From Clostridia bacterium (lineage in GTDB: Bacteria; Bacillota; Clostridia; Oscillospirales; Acutalibacteraceae), in contig JAFRZS010000272.1 of assembly GCA_017442445.1 (NCBI GenBank), positions 1 to 16,554 on the forward strand: a stretch of DNA of 16,554 bases, in the 5' to 3' direction. Below are positions 7,849 through 13,450 of this stretch, piece after piece (positions within the stretch are counted from its first letter, which is position 1; each line of letters starts with the position of its first letter). The notes under the pieces are model-generated. The model saw only the letters and a list, made by a program, of their open reading frames with translations, was not told the origin of the DNA and made no database searches. A program made the position numbers and the translations under genes.

Positions 7849-8178
7849 TCAAGAGTTTTCCGCCATGCTTTTCTTTTTCTTAAGCTTTCTGTCTTTTTTG
7901 CTTTTTTTCTTTTGCTTAGAATTGTTCTCGGAAGATTTGGAATCGGAACTGCTGACAGTAGCGGGGTTTTCAAGCTTTTTAACAATTGAAGAAGCTTTTT
8001 TTAATGTTGCTTCAAGTTGCTTTGCTGTTTCTTCCAACTGATCCGCACTTTTTTTAATTGTGTTTTCCTGCTTGATTTGTTCGAGTTCTGCTCTTAGTCT
8101 TTCGTTTTCACGACTCTCTGTCAGAAGCAGTTCAAGCAGTTCAAGACGACTGAGTTTTTTTAGTTCTTTGTCAGTCAT
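7849..8178 (-). CDS. Small coiled-coil protein with basic tail, first gene of the pilus operon
   Basis: Hypothetical cytoplasmic protein of 109 residues. It opens MTDKELKKLSRLELLELLL, a segment that recurs in small clostridial proteins found beside signal peptidase and sortase genes. Residues about 1-70 show heptad-like Leu/Ile spacing with alternating Glu and Lys, suggesting a coiled coil. Residues 73-88 are Ser-rich, and residues about 88-106 are strongly Lys-rich (KQKKKSKKDRKLKKKK). There is no signal peptide or TM. The ATG at 8178 has AAGGAAG 10 nt upstream. It is co-transcribed with the signal peptidase gene. A role as scaffold or regulator of pilus assembly would be guesswork; I do not know its function. 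Confidence 0.8.
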   Translation of the reverse strand: MTDKELKKLSRLELLELLLTESRENERLRAELEQIKQENTIKKSADQLEETAKQLEATLKKASSIVKKLENPATVSSSDSKSSENNSKQKKKSKKDRKLKKKKSMAENS

Positions 8179-8227
8179 GAAAAATCATCTTCCTTGCTAT
8201 TTTACTATAATAGAAATATCTAGTTTA

Positions 8228-8256
8228 ATATTAGCACAAATTTATCATAAAATCAA
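8228..8256 (-). promoter_or_regulatory. Promoter of the pilus operon
   Basis: Minus-strand TTGATT (8251-8256), 17-bp spacer, TAATAT (8228-8233). Transcription would begin near 8221, leaving a leader of about 42 nt that carries the ribosome binding site of the coiled-coil gene. It is the only good promoter-like element seen upstream of the five co-directional genes. Confidence 0.65.
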
Positions 8257-8331
8257 CGATTTTTTTCATTTTTTAAATGCTTTTTTGAATGGAAAAAGTT
8301 AATTACTTGTAAAAATATAGCAAAGCAAAAA

Positions 8332-8374
8332 CATCGTGTAAAATACCTCTATATTTGAAGTGCTTTACACGATG
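8332..8374. repeat. Perfect 11-bp inverted repeat in the divergent intergenic region
   Basis: CATCGTGTAAA (8332-8342) and TTTACACGATG (8364-8374) are exact reverse complements separated by 21 bp. No T-tract follows on either strand, so it is not a normal terminator. It lies between the pilus promoter and the chimeric recombinase-scar ORF, and could be a regulator binding site or a remnant of a mobile element end. Confidence 0.6.
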
Positions 8375-8460
8375 AAATTATCGTTTGAAAATCAGTTTTT
8401 GATTTTCTCTTTAATATATTTGTTGCACGAAAGTACAATGTAATTTTGAAATAAAAAATG

Positions 8461-8466
8461 TATAAT
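8461..8466 (+). promoter_or_regulatory. Possible -10 element upstream of the chimeric ORF
   Basis: Perfect TATAAT about 70 bp before the ATG at 8537, preceded directly by TG. No convincing -35 hexamer stands at 16-18 bp. This is weak evidence. Confidence 0.3.
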
Positions 8467-8536
8467 ATAAGGAATATTAAAAGAAAAATAGCTTTTTTTG
8501 TCGGATTGTGTTAAGATATATGAAAGAGGTGAGGAA

Positions 8537-9478
8537 ATGCTCAGGACACAGCAGAAAGCGTATGCGTACATATCAGCCGGAATAGTTTTGTTTGTAATCG
8601 GGTTAGTTTTTGAAGAGCTGCATTATTACGCGAGTGATGTTGTTGTGCGTTCGGCTTTGAGAATGGTACCTCACATAATTCATCTGCCGTTATTAGTTCT
8701 GTGGTGTGTAACCTTAAAAAGAAGAATTATAAATAAGCAGATACGGAAATATCTTATGAGTGTTGCTATACTGATGATTTTCTGGTTAGCGATAAGAACA
8801 TTCAAATGGCATTTTTTGGACAATGAAGATCCTCTCGGAAGATATATATGGTACTGTTATTATATTCCGATGATACTGATTCCGTTGTTGGGTGTATTTA
8901 TAACAATGTGTATCGGAAAGCCTGAAGATTTCAAGCTTGACCGTCGTTTTAACTTACTTTACATACCTGCAATTATTCTTATAGTATTTATATTGACAAA
9001 TGATTTTCATAATTTAACATTCTCGTTCCCCGGCGACATAACGGAGTATGCTGATGAACTCGAAGTAAGAAAAGCAAGGCTCAATATGTTAAAAGCAGAT
9101 TACAATAAAGAGTTTGAAAATCTCACTATACTAAAATCCGAGGTTATAAAAGTAATCAAGGGTGAAAGCTCATTTTCGGCTGATACTCTTTCGGAACTGA
9201 TTGCAGAATCCGAGAAAGAGTGCAGTAGGCTTTTTGATTTATGTGCCGATGCTGAAAAGGATGTCGCTGACGGTGAAAGTGTACTCAAGAATTTATCCGA
9301 CAGCTTTGATGAACTAATTTCTTGGGCGGAGCTTTATGACGAAGCAAGCTTTGAAAAGAAGAAAATGATTGTTAATTGCCTGATTAAACGGGTTGAGGTC
9401 AGCAGAGGATATAAGCTGAAAGTTGAGTTTAATATTGACTTTGAGCAGTTTATGGTGGGATTAGATAAGGTAGCATAA
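8537..9478 (+). pseudogene. Chimeric ORF: sensor membrane domain fused to large serine recombinase C-terminus
   Basis: The 313-residue frame has two unrelated halves. Residues 1 to about 165 are hydrophobic with roughly five TM helices and resemble the N-terminal membrane sensor of clostridial histidine kinase-type proteins (YYASDVVVRSALRMVPHI, then FILTNDFHNLTFSFP). From about 9032 the sequence changes to a charged coiled coil. It ends in SFEKKKMIVNCLIKRVEV, RGYKLKVEFNI and FEQF, the typical C-terminus of large serine recombinases of Tn1549/TnpX-like conjugative elements. The recombinase catalytic Ser domain and the kinase domains are both missing, so neither parent activity should remain. 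The ATG at 8537 has GAGGTGAGG just upstream and is preferred over TTG 8498. This is probably a scar of element insertion followed by deletion, yet the frame is open throughout. Confidence 0.78.
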
Positions 9479-9483
9479 CACAA

Positions 9484-9522
9484 AAAACTCCGAGTATAAG
9501 TTTTACCATACTCGGAGTTTTT
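9484..9522. terminator. Bidirectional intrinsic terminator
   Basis: ACTCCGAGTAT (9487-9497) pairs perfectly with ATACTCGGAGT (9508-9518) around a 10-nt loop. It is flanked by an A-run on the left and a T-run on the right, so it can end transcripts from both convergent genes (8537-9478 plus, 9532-10134 minus). Confidence 0.85.
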
Positions 9523-9531
9523 GTGTATCTA

Positions 9532-10134
9532 TTAAAATGAAAAAAATTCGCTCTTCTCTGTTGTAATATTATAAATCCATTTATTACCAGTGGAACTTAC
9601 CAAATCACTAACATTTGAGATATCCTTAATTGTTTTCTCGACAAAAGTATCATTATTAGCGTGATAATTTTTGGCAAAACAATCACAACAAAACTGCATT
9701 TTTACATCTGCTGGAGGATAAAGAGCCATTGGTACTTCTTTTGCATCTATTGCTCCGTTCTTGTTTAAACCAGATATTAAACACGCTTTTCCATCGTTCC
9801 CTTTTCCTGCTATAAGAAAATAAAAAGGTAAATCTAATATATTACTACAGTTTGCATTTGCAACTCTAATATAAAAAGATTTTATTATATTAAGCAGGTC
9901 GTGAGTGTTTAACAACGCTTTGTTTACCATATTATTTATATCTAACATAATTGCTTTTTCAACAACAGCATTGCCTGCACTTGCTAATGCTAAATGTTCA
10001 TTGATAACTATGATTTTATTTAAATAATCGGTAATAAAAATGCCTTCTTTTGTTGACCCGCGCTTATCACTTCCTAATATTATTGAATTTGTTTCTTTTA
10101 TTCCAAAAATAACACTCATAAAATAACAACCCAT
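9532..10134 (-). CDS. Proteasome-like Ntn-hydrolase family protein (Ser in nucleophile position)
   Basis: A 200-residue protein, or 195 if it starts at the internal ATG at 10119. From that second Met it reads S-V-I-F-G-I-K and IILGSDKR, then N-K-I-I-V-I-N, LASAGN and FLIAGKGNDGKACLISG. Counting the Ser after the Met as residue 1, Gly is at 5, Asp at 17 and Lys at 34. This matches the Thr1-Gly5-Asp17-Lys33 layout of proteasome beta/HslV proteins, with Ser for Thr. I infer an Ntn-hydrolase fold with possible peptidase or amidase activity after Met removal. There is no signal peptide or TM. No Shine-Dalgarno clearly marks either start; the 10119 start would expose the Ser. The gene is more AT-rich than its neighbours and stands alone with its own promoter, suggesting transfer. 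No ATPase partner such as HslU is nearby. Confidence 0.6.
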   Translation of the reverse strand: MGCYFMSVIFGIKETNSIILGSDKRGSTKEGIFITDYLNKIIVINEHLALASAGNAVVEKAIMLDINNMVNKALLNTHDLLNIIKSFYIRVANANCSNILDLPFYFLIAGKGNDGKACLISGLNKNGAIDAKEVPMALYPPADVKMQFCCDCFAKNYHANNDTFVEKTIKDISNVSDLVSSTGNKWIYNITTEKSEFFSF

Positions 10135-10155
10135 CGTCCACTAAATATTTTTTTA

Positions 10156-10184
10156 ATGATACCACAAAATGGAACTTATTTCAA
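10156..10184 (-). promoter_or_regulatory. Promoter of the Ntn-hydrolase-like gene
   Basis: Minus-strand TTGAAA (10179-10184), 17 bp, TATCAT (10156-10161). The predicted start near 10149 leaves only about 15 nt before the ATG at 10134 but about 30 nt before the ATG at 10119, which mildly favours the second start. Confidence 0.65.
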
Positions 10185-10200
10185 CAAATAACACCTCATA

Positions 10201-10239
10201 AAAGAAAAAACTCCGCAAACAACTGTGTACGGAGTTTTC
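10201..10239 (-). terminator. Intrinsic terminator of the tRNA transcript
   Basis: On the minus strand AAAACTCCG (10238-10230) pairs with CGGAGTTTT (10215-10207) and is followed by further T residues. It lies immediately after the tRNA-Ala 3' CCA. Confidence 0.8.
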
Positions 10240-10240
10240 A

Positions 10241-10317
10241 TGGTGGAGCATAGGGGGGTCGAACCCCTGACCTCTTGACTGCCAGTCAAGCACTCATCCC
10301 AACTGAGCTAATGCCCC
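10241..10317 (-). tRNA. tRNA-Ala (anticodon GGC)
   Basis: A 77-nt cloverleaf including an encoded CCA (10243-10241). The acceptor arm GGGGCAT pairs with ATGCTCC (one G-U). The D stem is GCTC/GAGT. The anticodon stem CTTGA/TCAAG encloses loop CTGGCAG with GGC at positions 34-36. The T stem AGGGG/CCCCT has loop TTCGACC. It reads GCC/GCU alanine codons. It is transcribed from the promoter at 10463-10491, behind a broken tRNA. Confidence 0.95.
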
Positions 10318-10344
10318 ATGTGCATAATATTCAATTTTTAATGA

Positions 10345-10390
10345 GGGTGCGTTTCTGAGTGCCTTGGGCTCCCAGCTGAGCTACGCCCCC
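10345..10390 (-). pseudogene. Broken tRNA (5' acceptor strand and D arm only)
   Basis: The minus strand begins GGGGGCGTAGCTCAGCTGGG, an ordinary tRNA 5' end through the D loop, close to tRNA-Ala(UGC) genes. After about 22 nt the sequence departs; there is no anticodon or T arm. A segment CGCACCC at 10351-10345 can pair with the first seven bases at 6 of 7 positions, so this may be an internally deleted gene rather than a simple 5' piece. It sits between the tRNA promoter and intact tRNA-Ala. Confidence 0.7.
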
Positions 10391-10462
10391 GAATTTTTAA
10401 GTAATAAGATAGTGAACAGTGAAGAAATTGAAATTCAGCACACTGTTTCTTAGCACCTTTAC

Positions 10463-10491
10463 ATTCTATCACAATCTTTATATTTTTTCAA
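10463..10491 (-). promoter_or_regulatory. Promoter of the tRNA transcript
   Basis: Minus-strand TTGAAA (10486-10491), 17-bp spacer, TAGAAT (10463-10468). The start near 10456 lies about 65 nt before the broken tRNA and 140 nt before tRNA-Ala. Confidence 0.7.
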
Positions 10492-10572
10492 GTATTTTTA
10501 TAATAAGTTTTGCGGCATTCAGTTTAGTGATTTTTGTTTTTATTGGGTAGTTGTTGATAAGCCGGTGTTTGC

Positions 10573-10601
10573 TTGATAAAAACAAGTATGTATGATATAA
10601 T
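10573..10601 (+). promoter_or_regulatory. Promoter of the MocR/PdxR-like gene
   Basis: TTGATA (10573-10578), 17 bp, perfect TATAAT (10596-10601). The -35 coincides with the in-frame TTG at 10573, which therefore cannot be the translation start. Transcription near 10608 leaves a very short leader carrying GGTGA before the ATG at 10618. Confidence 0.75.
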
Positions 10602-10617
10602 TAAAAAGGTGAAGCTT

Positions 10618-11697
10618 ATGAAATACTCTGTTGACAAGAAAAGCGGGAAATCCGCATATATTCAGCTTTATGAACAACTGCGCAAGGATATTGTCAGCGG
10701 TGCGTTTCCTTACGGCACAAAGCTTCCGTCAAAGCGAATTATCTCAGAGGAAACAGAGGTAAGTGTTATCACGGTTGAACACGCTTACGCAATACTCTGT
10801 GACGAAGGATATGTTGAGTCAAGAGAGCGAAGCGGATATTTTGTCATATATAAAAGTGACGATTTTTTCTCAGTTTCGGATTCTGATGTTTTGCCTGTCA
10901 GAAAAAATGAAAATCATAACTTTCAACACGAGTTTCCGTTTTCTCTTCTTGCTAAAACTATGAGAAAAGTTTTATCTGATTACGGTGAAGAAATTCTCAT
11001 AAAATCACATAATCAGGGTTGTGACAGACTGAGAAATGCGATATCATCATACCTTGCAAGAAGTAACGGTATTACAGTTTTGCCCGAACAAATTGTTATC
11101 GGTTCGGGTGCGGAATATCTTTACAGCCTGATAGTACAGCTTCTCGGCGAAGACAGAATTTTTGCTCTTGAAAATCCGTCATATGAAAAAATCCGCAAGG
11201 TGTATGAGGCAAACGGTGTGAAATGCGATATGTTGAGTCTATTTAATGACGGAATAAAAACATCAGAGCTTGAAAAAACTCAAGCAACAGTTTTGCACAT
11301 AACACCATTTAACAGCTACCCAAGCGGAATATGTGCCTCTGCGTCGAAAAGACGGGAATATCTCAGGTGGGCGGAAAAAAAGTCAGGATATATAATTGAG
11401 GATAATTATGAATCTGAATTGACAGTTTCAAAGAAAAATGAAGATACCGTTTTTTCTTTATCAGACAAACAGAATGTCATATATCTCAACACTTTTTCAA
11501 AAACTATTGCACCTTCAATAAGAGTGGGATACATGGTTTTACCTGAAAAACTTTTATCGGATTTTAAAACAAAGCTCGGTTTCTATTCGTGCACAGTTCC
11601 TGTTTTTGAACAGTTTGTTTTAGCTGAACTGATTGCTAACGGAGACTTTGAAAGACACATAAACAGGGTTCGAAGACAAAGAAGAAAAAATAAATAA
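10618..11697 (+). CDS. MocR-family (PdxR-like) regulator, C-terminally shortened
   Basis: GntR-type winged helix joined to a fold-type I aminotransferase domain, 359 residues. The N-terminal 70 residues carry the GntR pattern (YIQLYEQLRKDIVSG, KLPSKR, SVITVEHAYAIL, GYVESRERSGYFV). The PLP-domain landmarks are EDNYESE and the PLP lysine in TFSKT (about Lys295), followed by IAPSIRVGYMVLP. The protein stops 64 residues after that Lys, at the ERHINRVRRQRRKNK segment. Full-length members such as GabR continue about 100 residues further, so the small C-terminal domain is missing. The downstream 88 bp do not encode the missing part in any frame I checked. It lies directly before pyridoxal kinase, so I infer PLP-responsive control of that gene. 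Whether the short form is active is unknown. Confidence 0.85.
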   Translation: MKYSVDKKSGKSAYIQLYEQLRKDIVSGAFPYGTKLPSKRIISEETEVSVITVEHAYAILCDEGYVESRERSGYFVIYKSDDFFSVSDSDVLPVRKNENHNFQHEFPFSLLAKTMRKVLSDYGEEILIKSHNQGCDRLRNAISSYLARSNGITVLPEQIVIGSGAEYLYSLIVQLLGEDRIFALENPSYEKIRKVYEANGVKCDMLSLFNDGIKTSELEKTQATVLHITPFNSYPSGICASASKRREYLRWAEKKSGYIIEDNYESELTVSKKNEDTVFSLSDKQNVIYLNTFSKTIAPSIRVGYMVLPEKLLSDFKTKLGFYSCTVPVFEQFVLAELIANGDFERHINRVRRQRRKNK

Positions 11698-11734
11698 CTG
11701 GTTATATAAAAATCTCCTTATTTGGATATTTATT

Positions 11735-11756
11735 TAATACCAATCGAACGGTATTA
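11735..11756 (+). promoter_or_regulatory. Inverted-repeat operator candidate upstream of pyridoxal kinase
   Basis: TAATACC (11735-11741) and GGTATTA (11750-11756) are exact reverse complements with an 8-bp spacer. The right arm overlaps the -10 (TATAAT, 11755-11760). No good -35 stands 17 bp upstream (ATTTAA), as in promoters needing an activator. The natural candidate binder is the adjacent MocR/PdxR-like protein. Confidence 0.6.
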
Positions 11757-11760
11757 TAAT
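11755..11760 (+). promoter_or_regulatory. -10 element of the pyridoxal kinase operon
   Basis: Perfect TATAAT, 26 bp before the ATG at 11786, with the strong ribosome binding site GAGGAGG between them. The -35 is poor. Confidence 0.55.
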
Positions 11761-11785
11761 AGCATTCAGACGAGGAGGTATTTTT

Positions 11786-12619
11786 ATGAGCTATAAAAAG
11801 ATTCTTACAATTCAGGATATTTCATGTGTGGGACAGTGTTCATTGACAGTGGCACTTCCGATAATTTCTGCTTGCGGAATTGAAACTTGTGTTTTGCCGT
11901 CTGCAGTGCTGTCAACACATACAGCAGGTTTCAGCGGATATACATTCAGAGATCTGACAGACGATATGCCTTCAATCAGTGAACATTGGAAAAAGGAAGG
12001 CATAGTCTTTGAAGCAATTTATACAGGTTATCTCGGAAGCACAAAGCAGATAGAATATGTAGAAAATATATTCAATGCAAATGCAAGTGAAAATTGCTGT
12101 AAAATCGTTGATCCTGCTATGGCAGATAACGGTAATTTATATCCCGGTTTTGATGCTGAGTTTGTTGAAGCGATGAAAGGTCTTTGTGCAAAGGCTGATT
12201 ATGTTGTTCCTAATATTACAGAAGCTTGTTTCATAACAGGTTGCGAATATAAAACAGAATATGACCGTGAATATATTGATGAACTGATTTCAAAGCTCAA
12301 CGATTTAGGCTGTTCAAATATAATTCTTACAGGCGTTTCGTATGAAGCTGATACTACAGGTGTAGTTGTTTTTGAAAACGGTACCTATTCTTACTATGAA
12401 CATCAGAAGCTTTCAAACAGCTGTCACGGAACGGGGGACATTTATGCTTCTGCCTTTGTTGGTGCATTGGTCAGAGGTAAGAGTGCATATGATGCCGCAA
12501 AAATTGCCGCTGACTATACAGTAAAATGTATTGAAGCGACTGCTGAAGAAGATAATCATTGGTACGGTGCAAAATTTGAACCCGTATTGATTGAATTGAT
12601 AAAGGCGTTGGAAGAATAA
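11786..12619 (+). CDS. pdxY: Pyridoxal/pyridoxamine kinase
   Basis: Ribokinase-superfamily enzyme of 277 residues that phosphorylates pyridoxal and related B6 vitamers with ATP in the salvage route to PLP. Landmarks: N-terminal TIQDISCVGQCSLTVALPII (substrate pocket start), LPSAVLSTHTAGF, YTGYLGS, KIVDPAMADNG, VVPNITEA and the anion-hole/catalytic motif HGTGD at 214-218 with Asp218 as the base. The length is normal for the family (about 280). A strong site GAGGAGG lies 8 nt before the ATG. It is downstream of the MocR/PdxR-like gene and overlaps the next gene by one base (TAATG), so the two are translationally coupled. PdxK and PdxY are not easily separated from sequence alone; the symbol is a best fit. 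Confidence 0.92.
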   Translation: MSYKKILTIQDISCVGQCSLTVALPIISACGIETCVLPSAVLSTHTAGFSGYTFRDLTDDMPSISEHWKKEGIVFEAIYTGYLGSTKQIEYVENIFNANASENCCKIVDPAMADNGNLYPGFDAEFVEAMKGLCAKADYVVPNITEACFITGCEYKTEYDREYIDELISKLNDLGCSNIILTGVSYEADTTGVVVFENGTYSYYEHQKLSNSCHGTGDIYASAFVGALVRGKSAYDAAKIAADYTVKCIEATAEEDNHWYGAKFEPVLIELIKALEE

Positions 12620-13404
12620 TGAAGATTAAGGTACTTGCTGAAAATACCGCGTGTAATGAGCATTTTGCCTGTGAACACGGATTAAGTCTTTATGTTGAAG
12701 CGGAAAGAAAAATCCTGTTTGACAGCGGACAGACAAATCTTTTTAGTGATAATGCCAAGACTATGGGGATTGACCTGACTCAGATAGATTTTGCAGTTTT
12801 ATCCCATGGACACTATGACCATAGCGGCGGTATGTTGAAATTCGCAGAAATTAATGAAAAAGCACCGATCTACATAAATAAAAATGCATTCGGTGAATTT
12901 TATAACGGAACTGAAAAATTTATCGGTATTGATAAAAAACTTGCCGATACCAATATTGTGCTGACAGGGGAAAGCTTCAGAATTACAGATAATATTGAGC
13001 TTTTCACATGCAACACAGAACGAGCTTTATATGAAACTCAGTCGATTGGTCTTAATGAGTTAAAAGACTGTAATTTTTTGCAGGACAGCTTTTTGCATGA
13101 ACAGTATATGCTGATTAACGATAAAGGAAGAAAAATTCTTTTCAGCGGTTGCTCACACAAAGGAATACTCAATATTATTGAGTGGGTGAAGCCTGATGTT
13201 TTTATAGGTGGCTTTCATCTTGTGAAGCTTGATCCTCAGGCTGACGGTAAGAATCAGCTTGATATGATTGCAGAAAAGCTGCTTAAAACTGATTGCACAT
13301 ACTACACCTGCCACTGTACAGGCATCGAGCAGTATAAATACCTTAAAGAAAAAATGCAAGACAAACTTACATATATATCATCAGGTTACGAAATTGAGAT
13401 ATAA
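12619..13404 (+). CDS. MBL-fold metallohydrolase (DHPS-like)
   Basis: Cytoplasmic metallo-beta-lactamase-fold protein of 261 residues. The metal motif SHGHYDHSGG supplies His63, His65, Asp67 and His68. Further ligand candidates are His180 (SGCSH), His200 (GGFH) and His232 (CHCTG), and LFDSGQ lies at 33-38. This pattern resembles the archaeal/bacterial subgroup named after the methanopterin-pathway dihydropterin-(ribofuranosyl)aminobenzene phosphate synthase. In Firmicutes the true substrate of that subgroup is generally unknown, so I do not assign the reaction. The ATG overlaps the kinase stop by one base and GGAAG within the kinase gene serves as ribosome binding site. Tight coupling to a B6 kinase hints at a phosphate-ester or B6-related substrate, but this is inference. 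Confidence 0.88.
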   Translation: MKIKVLAENTACNEHFACEHGLSLYVEAERKILFDSGQTNLFSDNAKTMGIDLTQIDFAVLSHGHYDHSGGMLKFAEINEKAPIYINKNAFGEFYNGTEKFIGIDKKLADTNIVLTGESFRITDNIELFTCNTERALYETQSIGLNELKDCNFLQDSFLHEQYMLINDKGRKILFSGCSHKGILNIIEWVKPDVFIGGFHLVKLDPQADGKNQLDMIAEKLLKTDCTYYTCHCTGIEQYKYLKEKMQDKLTYISSGYEIEI

Positions 13405-13405
13405 T

Positions 13406-13441
13406 AAAAAATCCTTGTGCGATTGCACAAGGATTTTTTTG
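13406..13441. terminator. Bidirectional intrinsic terminator
   Basis: AATCCTTGTGC (13410-13420), loop GATT, GCACAAGGATT (13425-13435), followed by a T-run and preceded by an A-run. It closes the kinase/MBL operon and the convergent hydrolase gene. Confidence 0.92.
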
Positions 13442-13450
13442 TGAAATTTG

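Noticed and set aside
8498..8536. Upstream TTG start giving 13 more residues to the chimeric ORF
   Set aside because: No ribosome binding site at 8498, whereas GAGGTGAGG lies just before the ATG at 8537 and the membrane segment begins soon after.
10573..10617. TTG start 15 residues upstream for the MocR-like regulator
   Set aside because: The TTG is the -35 hexamer of the gene's own promoter and the transcript should start near 10608.
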